A stretch of 45,509 nucleotides of DNA from Clostridia bacterium (GTDB lineage Bacteria > Bacillota > Clostridia > Oscillospirales > Acutalibacteraceae). Within the stretch, counting starts at the first letter, position 1, and each line of letters begins with the position of its first letter. The stretch lies in the NCBI GenBank assembly GCA_017402845.1, contig JAFPLH010000074.1, positions 1 to 45,509 of the forward strand, in the 5' to 3' direction. The notes below the pieces were generated by a model. It ran no database searches. It had not been told where the DNA came from and saw nothing but the letters and a program-made list of their open reading frames with translations. This document shows positions 9,101 through 18,459 of this stretch, in pieces. The position numbers and the translations under genes were made by a program.

Positions 9101-10207
9101 CAAAAGAGAAAGATAAGCGTTGGCGACAAGATGGCAGGCCGTCACGGTAACAAGGGTGTTGTTTCAAGAATACTCCCGCAGGAGGATATGCCCTTCTTGC
9201 CTGACGGTACTCCGCTTGATATCGTGCTCAACCCCTTGGGCGTACCGTCACGTATGAATATCGGTCAGGTACTTGAAGTTCATCTGGGCTATGCCGCAAA
9301 GGCTCTCGGCTGGAAGATCATGACTCCTGTATTCGACGGCGCTCACGAACAGGATATTTTCGATATATACAAGGATATTGCTCAGAAGGCTAAGAACAAA
9401 GAGCTGCCCCCGCCGGAATCCCCGAAATTTATCGACTTCACAGAATGTTTTGACAAAGACGGCATTTCAATGGAGTGTAAAACAAAGGTGCGCGACGGCA
9501 GAACAGGCGATTTCTTTGATAACCCCGTTACTGTCGGATATATGTATTACTTAAAGCTCCACCACTTGGTTGACGATAAGATTCACGCTCGCTCCACAGG
9601 TCCATATTCTCTCGTAACACAGCAGCCGTTAGGCGGTAAAGCACAGTTCGGCGGTCAGCGTTTCGGTGAAATGGAGGTTTGGGCACTTGAGGCTTACGGC
9701 GCTGCTTATACACTTCAAGAGATACTGACAGTTAAGTCTGACGACGTAGTAGGCCGTGTAAAGACATACGAAGCTATTGTCAAGGGCGAAAACATTCCGA
9801 CACCGGGCATACCTGAATCATTTAAGGTATTGATAAAAGAGCTTCAGTCGCTTGCTCTTGACGTTCGTGTTCTTGACAGCGACGGCAACGAAATTGACCT
9901 CAAACAAAATCTTGACGAAGAAACAAGCACACGTTCTGTTGAAAACGGTTCGTATCAGGGCAGCTCGATCAGCGGCTCACCCGACAACGACGACGACTTT
10001 GACTGGGGCGAAAAATACATCAAGTCCCGTCAGAAAAGAGCAGACGCATTCGGTGACGAAGAATTCTATGATGATGATTTCGGTGACGATGATTTTGGTG
10101 ACGACGACGATATTGACGAAGCATTTGAAGATGAGCTTTTTGATTCGGGCTACTTTGAAAGCGACGGAAAAGATGATATGATAGATATTTCTTCTGATGA
10201 CGAATAA
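6185..10207 (+). CDS. rpoB: DNA-directed RNA polymerase subunit beta
   Basis: A 1340-residue beta subunit, the catalytic partner of beta-prime in transcription. Diagnostic segments include the rifampicin region at about residues 520-570 ([37 protein letters not shown]), [28 protein letters not shown] and [20 protein letters not shown] near the C-terminus. The rifampicin contact residues look like the sensitive consensus. The C-terminus carries a long acidic tail from about residue 1265: an Asp-rich run, a short basic patch ([10 protein letters not shown]), then repeated [13 protein letters not shown] units ending SSDDE. GGAG lies 14 nt before the chosen ATG, with a GTG in the next codon as an alternative. 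Unlike many Firmicutes there is no rplJ-rplL directly upstream: the gene starts its own transcription unit, followed by rpoC after 102 bp. Confidence 0.98.
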   Translation: MVNVKNVKLGNTERKSFGKIDEVIEMPNLIEIQKESFRWFIETGLKEVFHDISGITNHSKTFTLDFLDYTLDEEHPTHSVIECKERDSTYSAPLRVNARLRNNETGEFKVSPIFMGNFPLMTDSGTFVINGAERVVVSQLVRSPGVYYKMEHDKTGIELFSSTVIPNRGAWLEYETDVNKVFWVRIDKNRKIPITTFIRSLYSLPLTDGEEADTDNTNDPLKIATDDQLLAFFGNDERMKATIAKEMALTYKKDERTPTDEETITKKALLEVYKKIRPSENPNVEGAKAHLQNLFFDPRRYDMSRVGRHKYNKKLDLASRLAGQTLAETIINADGEPLAFEGEVITKEKALELENAGISIADVYYEGDRERRVRIISNGMVDLSAYVSFDIAECGIDEKVRYSVLKSILDMGLDEDELKDEIRKQKPNLIPNTITKEDIFATINYINNLANKIGTTDDIDHLGNRRIRCVGELLQNQFRIGLTRLDRVVRERMSTLDPDEPGITPVSIVNAKPVSAAIKEFFGSSQLSQFMDQNNPLAELTHKRRLSALGPGGLSRDRAGFEVRDVHYSHYGRMCPIETPEGPNIGLISYLATFARINSYGFIESPFRKINKETGVVTDEVIYMTADMEDEFIVAQANEPLDENHRFVNAKVHGRFRDEFVELDASKFDFMDVSPRMVVSVATAMIPFLENDDANRALMGSNMQRQAVPLLVTESPIVGTGMEYKAGVDSGICLLAEGDGIVTAVSADVITIKYDPTDAISTARTVDHKVTKFLRSNQGTCINQIPIVDVGQRVTKGQVIADGPATKNGEIALGKNALIGFMTWEGYNYEDAVLLNEKMVRDDYYTSIHIEEYETEARETKLGPEEITREIPNSSDDMLKNLDENGIIRIGAEVKTGDILVGKVTPKGETELTSEEKLLRAIFGEKAREVRDTSLRVPHGESGTVVDVKIYTRESNSELQPGVNKVVRCYLAQKRKISVGDKMAGRHGNKGVVSRILPQEDMPFLPDGTPLDIVLNPLGVPSRMNIGQVLEVHLGYAAKALGWKIMTPVFDGAHEQDIFDIYKDIAQKAKNKELPPPESPKFIDFTECFDKDGISMECKTKVRDGRTGDFFDNPVTVGYMYYLKLHHLVDDKIHARSTGPYSLVTQQPLGGKAQFGGQRFGEMEVWALEAYGAAYTLQEILTVKSDDVVGRVKTYEAIVKGENIPTPGIPESFKVLIKELQSLALDVRVLDSDGNEIDLKQNLDEETSTRSVENGSYQGSSISGSPDNDDDFDWGEKYIKSRQKRADAFGDEEFYDDDFGDDDFGDDDDIDEAFEDELFDSGYFESDGKDDMIDISSDDE

Positions 10208-10232
10208 TATCTATTCACCTCGGACAACACTA

Positions 10233-10259
10233 TGCGGCAATAGCTTGTTTATTGCCGCA
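10233..10259 (+). other. Stem-loop in the rpoB-rpoC intergenic space
   Basis: A perfect 10-bp stem (TGCGGCAATA / TATTGCCGCA) with a 7-nt loop lies 26 bp after rpoB. A T-rich stretch begins about 8 nt later rather than immediately, so it is more likely an RNA processing or stabilising hairpin, or a weak attenuator, than a full terminator. Confidence 0.6.
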
Positions 10260-10309
10260 GGATACTTTGATTTTTTATTTGTATAATTCTTATGGGGGGA
10301 TTAAAAACT

Positions 10310-13300
10310 ATGGGATATAATGAAGTTTTTGATTCGGTCAAGATAGGTCTTGCTTCGCCCGAGGCTATCAGATCTTGGTCACACGCCTATGGCGGCGGCG
10401 AGGTCAAGAAACCCGAAACCATAAATTACCGTACACTCAAGCCCGAAAAGGACGGCTTGTTCTGTGAACGTATTTTCGGACCGCAAAAAGACTGGGAATG
10501 TCTGTGCGGTAAGTATAAAAGAGTACGTTTTAAAGGCAAGATATGCGAAAACTGTAATGTTGAGATAACTCGTGCAAAGGTAAGACGTGAGCGTATGGGC
10601 TATATTGAGCTTGCTTCGCCCGTTGCACATATCTGGTATGTAAAGGGTATTCCTTCAAGAATAGCTTCAGTTCTCGGCATTACTCCGAAAGAGCTTGAAA
10701 AGGTCATATATTTCGGTGCATATATCGTAACCGAGTCTAACGTACCTGAGCTTTCAAAAGGTCAGCTTCTTCTTGCAGACGGCGGTAACGAGAAAGAGAA
10801 AACCTACTCTTACTGGGCAGAAAAATATTCAGACGAAATGTTTAAAGCAGAAATGGGTGCAGAAGCTATCCAGAAGCTGCTTAAAGATATAGATATAGAG
10901 GAGCTCTCAGAGGAGCTTAAAGCCGAGGCAAATCGTGCCAGCGGTCAAAAGAAATCAAGAATAATCAAAAGACTTGAGGTTGTAGAGGCGTTTCGACGTT
11001 CGGGCAACAAACCTGAATGGATGATACTCGACGCTATACCGGTAATACCGCCGGATCTGCGTCCTATGGTTCAGCTTGACGGCGGCAGATTTGCGGTAAG
11101 CGACTTGAACGACTTATACAGACGTGTTATCACAAGAAACAACCGTCTTAAAAAGCTTTTGCAGGAAAGCTCACCTGATATGATAACACGCAACGAAAAG
11201 AGAATGCTTCAAGAGGCTGTTGACGCACTTATCGACAACGGCAAGAGAGGCAAGCCTGTTACAACAGCAAACAACAGAGATCTTAAATCACTCACACATA
11301 TGCTTAAAGGTAAGCAGGGACGTTTCCGTCAGAACCTTCTCGGTAAACGTGTTGACTATTCCGGACGTTCAGTTATCGTTGTAGGTCCTGAGCTTAAAAT
11401 GTATCAGTGCGGACTTCCAAAAGAAATGGCGCTTGAGCTGTTCAAGCCCTTTGTTATGAAGCGTCTTTGCGAAACAAAGAAGGCTCAGAACATCAAAGCT
11501 GCAAGAAAAGCAGTTGAACACTCTTTCCCCGAAGTATGGGACGCTCTCGAAGTTGTTATCAAAGGTCACCCTGTAATGCTCAACCGTGCTCCTACACTTC
11601 ACCGCTTGGGTATTCAGGCATTTGAACCCGTACTCGTTGAAGGACGTGCAATTAAGCTTCACCCGCTTGTTTGTACCGCATTTAACGCAGACTTTGACGG
11701 CGACCAGATGGCTGTACACGTACCGCTTTCCGCAGAGGCACAGGCTGAGGCTCGTTTCCTTATGCTTGCTTCAAACAACCTGCTTAAACCCTCTGACGGT
11801 AAGCCTGTTGCAGTACCTACGCAGGATATGATCCTCGGTTCATACTACCTCACACTCGACAAAGACGGCGAACCGGGCGAAGGCAAGGTATTCAGAAACT
11901 TTGACGAAGCTATTATGGCTTACGAAACAGGCGTTATTACACTTCACTCAAAGATAAAGGTACGCCGTGAGCTTGAGATCGACGGCGAAATGAAGTCGGG
12001 TATTATCGACACCACAGTAGGAAAGATCATCTTCAACAGACCTATCCCGCAGGATCTTGGCTTTGTTGACAGAAGTATCGAAGAAAACAAATTCAAGCTT
12101 GAGGTTGACTTCCTTGCAAAGAAAGGCTCCTTAGGTCAAATCATAAGCAAGTGTCTTGAAAAACACGGCACACAAGAAACATCTGTTGTGCTTGACGCTA
12201 TAAAAGCACAGGGTTATAAATATTCAACAAAGGGCGCAATTACCGTTGCTGTATGTGACGCTACAATTCCGCCGCAGAAAAAGTCACTTATCAAAAAGGC
12301 TGAAAAAGAGGTTGACGAGATCTTTAACCTTTATGACTACGGTCTTTTGTCAAACAACGAAAGATATGCTCGTGTAGTAAAGATCTGGGAAGATACAACA
12401 AACGAGGTTACAGAAGCTTTGCAGGATAACCTTGACCGCTATAACCCGATCTACATGATGGCAGACTCCGGTGCCCGTGGTAGTATCAGCCAGATTCGTC
12501 AGCTTGCAGGTATGCGCGGACTTATCGCTAACACATCAGGTAAAACAATTGAAATTCCTATTCGTGCAAACTATCGTGAAGGACTTAACATTTTGGAATA
12601 CTTTATTTCTTCTCGCGGTGCTCGAAAGGGCTTGGCAGATACGGCGCTTCGTACAGCCGACTCAGGTTATCTTACAAGACGACTTGTTGACGTTTCTCAG
12701 GAGGTAATCATTTACGAGGAGGACTGCCACACCGACAGAGGACTTGAAATATTCGATATTTACGATATTATCAACGAAGCATCAGACAATAAAAAGCTTA
12801 TCGAATCTCTTGAAGAAAGACTTATCGGACGTTTTCTTCTCGATGATTTCATAGACAAGGAAACAGGCGAGGTGCTTGTATCAAAAGATGTAATGATGAC
12901 AGGTGCAGACGCAAAGAAGATCGTAGAAGCAGGCACAGAAAAAATAACCATTCGTTCTGTAATCGGTTGCCGTGCGCATAAGGGCGTATGTAAAAAGTGC
13001 TACGGCTCGAACCTTGCAAACGGTCAGCCGGTACCTATCGGAGAGGCTGTTGGTATTATTGCTGCTCAGTCTATCGGTGAACCCGGTACACAGCTTACAA
13101 TGAGAACGTTCCATACGGGCGGTGTTGCTTCTAAAGAGGATATCACACAAGGTCTTCCCCGTGTAGAGGAACTGTTTGAAGCACGTAAGCCTAAGCGTCC
13201 CGCAATTCTTGCTGAAATAGACGGTACTGTTACAAGAGAAAAAGAGATGAAGGGTGATAACGAAATTACTCACATCAAGGTATCCAACATGAGCGGCGAC

Positions 13301-13921
13301 TTTAAGAAGTATCCTATCCCCTACGGCTCACGTATCATTGTAAACGAGGGCGACAACATCAAGAAGGGTACAAGACTTACCGAGGGCGCAAGTAACCCGC
13401 ATGATATTCTTCGTATCTTGGGTGCAGACGAAGTACAGAACTACCTTATTCAAGAAGTACAAAAGACTTATCGTCAACAGGGTGTTAAGATCAACGACAA
13501 GCACATTGAGGTTATTATTCGCCAGATGATGAAGCGAGTTAAGATCGAAAACTCCGGTGACTCGCCGTTCTTGCAGGAAACAACCGAGGATAAGAACAAG
13601 GTTATCGAAACTAACGAACAGCTTGAAGCAGAGGGCAAAGAGCCGGCAGAGTATACACAGCGCCTTATGGGTATTACAAAGGCTTCTATCGAAACAGACT
13701 CCTTCCTTTCGGCAGCGTCGTTCCAAGAGACTCCTCGTGTACTCACAGACGCAGCTATCAAGGGCAAGAGAGATCCGCTGCTCGGACTTAAAGAAAATGT
13801 TATTATCGGTAAGCTTATTCCCGCAGGTACAGGAATGAAGCGTTACAGCTCTATTCAGCTCAACGATCTTACAGCTAAACCGGAGGAGCAACAAGCCGAG
13901 GCACAAACCACAGCAGAGTGA
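10310..13921 (+). CDS. rpoC: DNA-directed RNA polymerase subunit beta-prime
   Basis: A 1203-residue catalytic subunit. An N-terminal zinc site starts near residue 63 ([19 protein letters not shown]); the Mg2+-binding NADFDGD lies near residue 460; a second zinc cluster is [17 protein letters not shown]; and the bridge-helix/trigger-loop region [18 protein letters not shown] begins near residue 911. An in-frame ATG at 10292 overlaps the GGGGGGA ribosome binding site, so the ATG at 10310 ([10 protein letters not shown]) was chosen, with about 10 nt spacing. The C-terminus ends in a short Gln/Glu/Ala-rich tail. It is co-transcribed with rpoB and followed by a strong terminator. Confidence 0.98.
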   Translation: MGYNEVFDSVKIGLASPEAIRSWSHAYGGGEVKKPETINYRTLKPEKDGLFCERIFGPQKDWECLCGKYKRVRFKGKICENCNVEITRAKVRRERMGYIELASPVAHIWYVKGIPSRIASVLGITPKELEKVIYFGAYIVTESNVPELSKGQLLLADGGNEKEKTYSYWAEKYSDEMFKAEMGAEAIQKLLKDIDIEELSEELKAEANRASGQKKSRIIKRLEVVEAFRRSGNKPEWMILDAIPVIPPDLRPMVQLDGGRFAVSDLNDLYRRVITRNNRLKKLLQESSPDMITRNEKRMLQEAVDALIDNGKRGKPVTTANNRDLKSLTHMLKGKQGRFRQNLLGKRVDYSGRSVIVVGPELKMYQCGLPKEMALELFKPFVMKRLCETKKAQNIKAARKAVEHSFPEVWDALEVVIKGHPVMLNRAPTLHRLGIQAFEPVLVEGRAIKLHPLVCTAFNADFDGDQMAVHVPLSAEAQAEARFLMLASNNLLKPSDGKPVAVPTQDMILGSYYLTLDKDGEPGEGKVFRNFDEAIMAYETGVITLHSKIKVRRELEIDGEMKSGIIDTTVGKIIFNRPIPQDLGFVDRSIEENKFKLEVDFLAKKGSLGQIISKCLEKHGTQETSVVLDAIKAQGYKYSTKGAITVAVCDATIPPQKKSLIKKAEKEVDEIFNLYDYGLLSNNERYARVVKIWEDTTNEVTEALQDNLDRYNPIYMMADSGARGSISQIRQLAGMRGLIANTSGKTIEIPIRANYREGLNILEYFISSRGARKGLADTALRTADSGYLTRRLVDVSQEVIIYEEDCHTDRGLEIFDIYDIINEASDNKKLIESLEERLIGRFLLDDFIDKETGEVLVSKDVMMTGADAKKIVEAGTEKITIRSVIGCRAHKGVCKKCYGSNLANGQPVPIGEAVGIIAAQSIGEPGTQLTMRTFHTGGVASKEDITQGLPRVEELFEARKPKRPAILAEIDGTVTREKEMKGDNEITHIKVSNMSGDFKKYPIPYGSRIIVNEGDNIKKGTRLTEGASNPHDILRILGADEVQNYLIQEVQKTYRQQGVKINDKHIEVIIRQMMKRVKIENSGDSPFLQETTEDKNKVIETNEQLEAEGKEPAEYTQRLMGITKASIETDSFLSAASFQETPRVLTDAAIKGKRDPLLGLKENVIIGKLIPAGTGMKRYSSIQLNDLTAKPEEQQAEAQTTAE

Positions 13922-13971
13922 TCACACATTAATAATGTGCAGCGTTTGTTTATTTTAGGAATTGCTTTATT

Positions 13972-14005
13972 CACCGCACAAAGGTTCTCTTTGTGCGGTG
14001 TTTTT
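13972..14005 (+). terminator. rpoC terminator
   Basis: Stem CACCGCACAAAG / CTTTGTGCGGTG (12 bp) with a short loop, followed directly by TTTTT. Its arm resembles the ends of the ACCGCACAAA palindrome family. Confidence 0.85.
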
Positions 14006-14030
14006 CGTTGACCTTCAGGCAAAACACAAC

Positions 14031-14072
14031 AAAAAAAGACCTTGAGCAAGCAGCAGCTTATTCAAGGTCTTT
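14031..14072 (-). terminator. Terminator facing the APH-like kinase gene
   Basis: AAAGACCTTGA...AAG pairs with CTT...TCAAGGTCTTT in a stem of about 14 bp. On the minus strand it runs into a TTTTTTTGTTG tract. It lies about 220 bp downstream of the kinase stop, beyond a palindromic repeat. Confidence 0.65.
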
Positions 14073-14143
14073 AGGAATCGTCAAGAAATAACTTGCACTT
14101 TCAGGCTCGCCTAATTTGCACAACTTACTTCTTGACAATTCCT
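14073..14143. repeat. 71-bp palindromic dispersed repeat (second family), copy 1
   Basis: The ends AGGAATCGTCAAG and CTTGACAATTCCT are inverted copies. The left half (CGTCAAGAAATA through TTCAGGCT to AATTTGC) matches the element at 39181-39254 in the same orientation. It has no ORF. Confidence 0.7.
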
Positions 14144-14290
14144 TATGTCAGTGTCCATTGTATAATAAATGTACCTACGTCCGCAAATACTGCGGAAACA
14201 GGAAATACTAAACCTCTTATTCTATTGCGTTTGAAAGCATACACGCAAAACTAATTCCCCTAATCAATGAACACCAATTTTCAAGCAAGA

Positions 14291-15040
14291 TCACGAATAG
14301 TCAACAACATCTGTCCACCTGTGCAGAAGCTCTTTCTCCTCAGGATTACCCTTTACCATTTGAGCTGCTGCAACAATAGGCAGCCACTTGTTTATATACT
14401 GGCGTGCAGTATCGCTCTTTTTGCAGTAGAGCTTAATATACTTTTCTGCTGTTTCGTCATCACCACTCAGCTTAAACAGCAAGTATGTCATAGCTGCGTC
14501 TGCGGCTGCGTTGCCCTTTGATGCGTGTGACCAGTCGAGTATATACGGAGTACCGTCAGATGTGATAATTATGTTAGACGGGTTAAAATCTCCGTGACAT
14601 ACCTTGGAATGTCTTGGCATAGATTCAAGTCTTGTGTGAAGCTCATACCTTACAGTTGCATTAAGATCGGTTTCATCAATTTTTCTTGCCATTTTTATTC
14701 TCAAGCCATTGAGAAGCGGCGCTTCCTGCTCATGTACTATCAAGTGGAGTTCAACAAACATCTCTAAATACTCGTCTGCTTTGTCTGGATTCTCCTCCAT
14801 AAGCTGAGCTAATGTCTTACCCTCAACAAAATCTGAAAAAATAGCCCATTTGCCGTCTACCATATTAATAGCACGTATGCCGGGAATATGAAGATTTGTT
14901 TCTTCAATTCTTGCGGTATTAAGTGCCTCGTTTAATATATCAGCTTTTGAAAAATCGTTGTCAAAAACCTTTACTGCACAATCGCCTTCACGATAAATAA
15001 CCTTTTTTTCACGTTTAGCAATAATCTCATCAAAACTCAT
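14291..15040 (-). CDS. APH/choline-kinase-like phosphotransferase, substrate unknown
   Basis: A 249-residue kinase-fold protein. The N-lobe contains KVIYREGDCAVKVF, with a candidate ATP-binding Lys. The C-lobe has the catalytic loop HGDFNPSNII (H-x-D-x4-N) near residue 152 and a metal-binding loop ILDWSHASKG where classical APH enzymes have D-F-D or D-x-D. This places it in the aminoglycoside/choline/homoserine kinase superfamily. I do not assign a substrate, and resistance is not implied. An ATG at 15046 is one nucleotide from GGAG; the ATG at 15040 has a 7-nt spacing after AAGGAG and was chosen. It is monocistronic: promoter at 15109-15137, terminator near 14031-14072. Confidence 0.75.
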   Translation of the reverse strand: MSFDEIIAKREKKVIYREGDCAVKVFDNDFSKADILNEALNTARIEETNLHIPGIRAINMVDGKWAIFSDFVEGKTLAQLMEENPDKADEYLEMFVELHLIVHEQEAPLLNGLRIKMARKIDETDLNATVRYELHTRLESMPRHSKVCHGDFNPSNIIITSDGTPYILDWSHASKGNAAADAAMTYLLFKLSGDDETAEKYIKLYCKKSDTARQYINKWLPIVAAAQMVKGNPEEKELLHRWTDVVDYS

Positions 15041-15108
15041 ATGCATTCTCCTTTTTTAACTTCTCCTGTTAAAAGGCAGTAGTATATATACAATACTGTT
15101 TTGAATAT

Positions 15109-15137
15109 ATTATATAATCTTTCAGACAAAAAAGCAA
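15109..15137 (-). promoter_or_regulatory. Promoter of the APH-like kinase gene
   Basis: On the minus strand, TTGCTT (15137-15132), a 17-bp spacer and TATAAT (15114-15109), about 70 bp upstream of the start. Confidence 0.6.
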
Positions 15138-15252
15138 GAGAATTATGCAACACGCTGTCAGTTTTTTTTGAATTTTTTATTAACAAAATACTGCTTCTGA
15201 TAATAATTCATTTCCGTTTCTGATACTTTACAGAAAGATAAACAATTGACCA

Positions 15253-16056
15253 TTATTGACTATGACTCTCTGCAAACTGCTGTATCTTCTCTATTACGCC
15301 TGTTTTACCGATAAACCCAAGAATCGGAGTTTCGGTAAAAATGTCGGTAAGTTCCGAATAGCGAATAGACGCCAAAAACATTGTAGCAATAAGTCCGATA
15401 ATTATTACACCTATTCCCCCTAAGATATAGCCCGCGCACGATAGCACATTATACCTTTTAGAGTCAGCGTCAAAATCATCGGGATCTTTCGGGTTTACAT
15501 GAATCGTTTCATACGAGCCTATTCTCGGAGCAGATGACTGTGATCTGTTGCTTAAATTTATGTATTCCATACCGTTGACCACATATCTCAGACGAGGTGT
15601 ATAATCTGTTGTGGTATGATCTACTCCGTTGCCGTCAGTAGTCGTACTCTCATGAGTTGTGTAATCAATAATTACTGCCTCAGTCTTTAGAGTTCTTCTC
15701 AATGAAGATCTGAAAGCAATATAATTATTAACGATTGCAAATCTTGTTCCGATAATAATAGAAATCAGCATAATATATTCAAGAAACATCAGAAATTCGT
15801 TTCCACCGGTCTGTTTGATACTATTATAATTAAGTAAAACAATACCGGTCCAGATAAAGTGAAAAACCAGACTTATAACGTAACGATATCTGCTCGAACA
15901 AAAAGAAACAATTCCCGTAACCGCAACTGCTTCAGCAATACAGATACCTGCAAATTCAGGGTTTAGATATGCAATATACGCCGCTGCTATAAGATTTATC
16001 AAAGACAAAAAACTAAGCATAATGTCTATACTGCTGTTATTTTTTCTTACCGCCAT
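15253..16056 (-). CDS. DUF3592-like integral membrane protein, paralogue C
   Basis: 267 residues: several membrane segments in the first 120 residues, a soluble beta-rich part (about 125-205), another membrane segment near 210-232, and a short soluble tail. The soluble part has the shared signature RRTLKTEAVIIDY ... TPRLRYVVNGMEY ... IHVNPKDPDDF. This resembles DUF3592-type proteins (a VNG/DG-strand plus an N-P-x-x-P-x-x-F motif after a small-molecule-like extracytoplasmic domain), but the family call is from memory of the pattern. GGAG lies 13 nt before the ATG. It is the last of three tandem paralogues, 37 bp after the previous one. No function known. Confidence 0.75.
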   Translation of the reverse strand: MAVRKNNSSIDIMLSFLSLINLIAAAYIAYLNPEFAGICIAEAVAVTGIVSFCSSRYRYVISLVFHFIWTGIVLLNYNSIKQTGGNEFLMFLEYIMLISIIIGTRFAIVNNYIAFRSSLRRTLKTEAVIIDYTTHESTTTDGNGVDHTTTDYTPRLRYVVNGMEYINLSNRSQSSAPRIGSYETIHVNPKDPDDFDADSKRYNVLSCAGYILGGIGVIIIGLIATMFLASIRYSELTDIFTETPILGFIGKTGVIEKIQQFAESHSQ

Positions 16057-16093
16057 ATAATTCAGTATCTCCTCTCATACCATAAATACTCGT

Positions 16094-16840
16094 CTACACG
16101 AGCATTTTCAGAAATTCCTGAAAATCTATTTTGAAAAAGTCTGCCACATAATCTGCCGCAAAATATCCGATAATCAAAACCACGATACCTAAAACAAAGT
16201 AGCCTATTCCCAAAGCAGGATTATACCTGATAGTTTCACCGAAATCATCGGGATCTTTCGGATTAACAAGCAGCTTTTTGTATTCGCCCCTCTTAGGCGG
16301 CAGCGAGCTTTTTTTCTTACCGTACTTTTGAAAGGTCATACCGTCAACAGAAAACTCATACAACGCCCTGTATCCTTTTGCTGTTGCAGCGCCGCCGTCT
16401 GCGTCTGAATATGTTTCTGTGGTTTCGTCATAATCTATAATAAGCGCGTCAACGTTAAGAGTGCGTCTGCGTGAATCTCTGAATGAAATATAGTTTAAAA
16501 CAAAAGCAATTTTTGTTCCTGCAAAACCAAATATTATCATTACAGCCACTACAATGAGATAAACGTCAAACAGATCGTTTCGTTTCATACAAAAATGCAG
16601 ATAAGCAGTAATACCGCCCCAAATCACTGAGAATACTATCTCAGATACAGAGGGATAATCACTTCTTATATATTGACATACACCCTTAAAAACAATGATC
16701 TCAGCAAAGCATAGAACTATCCACTTTGGATGAGTGACAAAAGCGGCAATTATTATTGCACCATTAATAAACATCATAATTTTAGAAAGTCTTTTCTTAT
16801 CAGATCTTCTCATAATTTTATTATCGCTGCCATTATTCAT
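16094..16840 (-). CDS. DUF3592-like integral membrane protein, paralogue B
   Basis: 248 residues with the same architecture as its neighbours: clustered membrane segments, then RRTLNVDALIIDYDETTE, a YEFSVDGMTF strand and LLVNPKDPDDF, then a final membrane segment. A GTG at 16849 overlaps the AAAGGAG ribosome binding site, so the ATG at 16840 (MNNGSDNKIM) with a 10-nt spacing was chosen. It is closest to paralogue C (same NPKDPDDF motif) and separated from paralogue A by 16 bp. Function unknown. Confidence 0.75.
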   Translation of the reverse strand: MNNGSDNKIMRRSDKKRLSKIMMFINGAIIIAAFVTHPKWIVLCFAEIIVFKGVCQYIRSDYPSVSEIVFSVIWGGITAYLHFCMKRNDLFDVYLIVVAVMIIFGFAGTKIAFVLNYISFRDSRRRTLNVDALIIDYDETTETYSDADGGAATAKGYRALYEFSVDGMTFQKYGKKKSSLPPKRGEYKKLLVNPKDPDDFGETIRYNPALGIGYFVLGIVVLIIGYFAADYVADFFKIDFQEFLKMLV

Positions 16841-16856
16841 AAAATACACGCTCCTT

Positions 16857-17597
16857 TCAGATAATACCTTTCATATCAAGAATAATAAATACAGCAATCG
16901 CAAGGGGAATAAGACCTATTATCCACGCTCTTATAAATTGCTTTTTCCCGTACAAGCTGCCTGTATCGGAAAAATCAGACGGAGCGGCAGGGTTAATTAT
17001 AAGCTTTTGTTTTGTACCCTTTGAAAGCTTAGGCGCTGTATCTGATGTACCCTTTTCGGTAAAAACCTTATTGTTGAATTCAAACTGCCAGATTCTTTGA
17101 TACATTGTTGTAGTATGCGGGGCAATATCGTCGCCGTCGTTTACCTCGTATTCGTGGCAGTCAATGAGAGTACCTTCAACGGTTTGAGTGTACAGCTTAT
17201 TATGCTTATACTTTTTTACATTATAAAGCTCACTGTAACCTATCCACACAAGCAAGAACGTTTCTGCGTAAAGGCTCGCCTCAAAATTTGAGGAATTCTG
17301 CTTAACACTGCAAAACGCAAAATACACCACAAAAGATACAGCGCAGCACAGAACGTAGAATACAGTCGTTTCAGCGGTAAAGCCGGAATTATACAAGATG
17401 TTGAATATCATCACAGCAATAAAGTATACTGCTAAAATTGCAAAAAAGCTGTCAGGGAATATAACAAATAATACAATAAATGCAATGGAAGAAGCCGCTA
17501 AAAAGCCTATTGCAATTTTTTGCTTTACGGTAAAAAGCTTTTTTTCGGCAGTCTGCTTTTTCTGTTCGTTCAAGTTTTTTGATAGATTTGCACTCAT
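16857..17597 (-). CDS. DUF3592-like integral membrane protein, paralogue A (first of three)
   Basis: 246 residues. A Lys/Gln-rich cytoplasmic start is followed by membrane segments at about 28-110, the soluble stretch TVEGTLIDCHEYEV ... IWQFEFNNKVF ... LIINPAAPSDF and a C-terminal membrane helix. It is the most divergent of the three (NPAAPSDF instead of NPKDPDDF). It starts 34 bp after rsmI and may be transcribed with that cluster; I see no clear promoter or terminator between them. Function unknown. Confidence 0.7.
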   Translation of the reverse strand: MSANLSKNLNEQKKQTAEKKLFTVKQKIAIGFLAASSIAFIVLFVIFPDSFFAILAVYFIAVMIFNILYNSGFTAETTVFYVLCCAVSFVVYFAFCSVKQNSSNFEASLYAETFLLVWIGYSELYNVKKYKHNKLYTQTVEGTLIDCHEYEVNDGDDIAPHTTTMYQRIWQFEFNNKVFTEKGTSDTAPKLSKGTKQKLIINPAAPSDFSDTGSLYGKKQFIRAWIIGLIPLAIAVFIILDMKGII

Positions 17598-17631
17598 AAC
17601 AGTTCACCGTCCTTTATGACAATATGCGATA

Positions 17632-18459
17632 TTAATCGATCAAGGTTTTATATATCTCATTCTTTTTAAATCCGGTTTCTTTTGCGGTGCGCTTAGCGCT
17701 CTCAGAGGCAGATAATCCCTGCTCCATATACTCCAAAGCAATTTTCGTTGCCTGTTCAAGCGTTATTTCTTTTTCGTTTTCCTCGTCTGCTGCACCCTCT
17801 ATCACCAGAACGATCTCACCCTTCAAAGAACCGTCTGCGTACTCCTGCGCAGCCGTTTGCAGATCGGTTCTGATAACTTCTTCATGTATTTTAGTAAGCT
17901 CACGAACGATAGAAATTCGTCTTGCACCAAAGGTATTATACATATCTTTAAGAGTTGCGGCAAGCTTATGCGGAGCCTCGTAAAATATCATAGTACGCTT
18001 TTCGTTTTTAAGCTGTTCAAGGTGCTCTGTTCTGCTCTTTTTTGATGTACTCAAAAAGCCCTCAAAGGTGAATCTGCCCGTGGGTAATCCGGATATCGCC
18101 AACGCAGAAACAACCGCACTTGCACCGGGTATTACCACGGTCTTTATTCCCCTTTCTGCGCACTGTTTGACAAGCAGCTCGCCCGGATCTGATATACAGG
18201 GCATACCTGCGTCTGTAACAATAGCGCAGTTCTCGCCGCTTTCAATGCGTGAACAGATAATCTCTCCCCGTTCAAGCTTGTTATGTTCAAAATAGCTTAT
18301 CATAGGCTTTTTTATATTAAAGTGGTTTAATAGCTTTAAAGTAACTCTTGTATCCTCTGCCGCTATAAAATCGACCTCGTCAAGAGTATTTATAGCTCTT
18401 TGCGACATATCGCCCAGATTGCCGATAGGCGTACCCACAACATATAAAATACCACTCAT
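17632..18459 (-). CDS. rsmI: 16S rRNA (cytidine-1402-2'-O)-methyltransferase
   Basis: A 275-residue SAM-dependent methyltransferase of the tetrapyrrole-methylase fold that modifies the decoding-centre nucleotide C1402. Signatures: LYVVGTPIGNLGDMS at the N-terminus, AAEDTRVT, ISYFEHN, IVTDAGMPCISDPG, VIPGASAVVSAL and FYEAPHKL. Length is typical. The start overlaps the stop of trmN6 by 4 bp (ATGA), indicating translational coupling. The order ricT-trmN6-rsmI matches yaaT-yabB-yabC of Bacillus. Confidence 0.95.
   Translation of the reverse strand: MSGILYVVGTPIGNLGDMSQRAINTLDEVDFIAAEDTRVTLKLLNHFNIKKPMISYFEHNKLERGEIICSRIESGENCAIVTDAGMPCISDPGELLVKQCAERGIKTVVIPGASAVVSALAISGLPTGRFTFEGFLSTSKKSRTEHLEQLKNEKRTMIFYEAPHKLAATLKDMYNTFGARRISIVRELTKIHEEVIRTDLQTAAQEYADGSLKGEIVLVIEGAADEENEKEITLEQATKIALEYMEQGLSASESAKRTAKETGFKKNEIYKTLID

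Larger units (their letters stand above)
13922..14290. other. Convergent intergenic region after rpoC
   Basis: A 369-bp region holding the rpoC terminator, a terminator-like hairpin facing the opposite strand, a 71-bp palindromic repeat and about 145 bp (14144-14290) in which I see no feature. Confidence 0.7.

Noticed and set aside
8510..9145. 211-codon minus-strand open frame inside rpoB
   Set aside because: It lies wholly within a certain gene on the other strand and has no recognisable motif. It follows from the codon use of rpoB.
13328..13906. 192-codon minus-strand open frame inside rpoC
   Set aside because: Shadow frame of rpoC; Cys/Leu-rich nonsense with no ribosome binding site context.
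14291..15040. Aminoglycoside-resistance gene
   Set aside because: It has the APH kinase fold, but the substrate loop does not match a resistance enzyme I know and the context is housekeeping; substrate left open.
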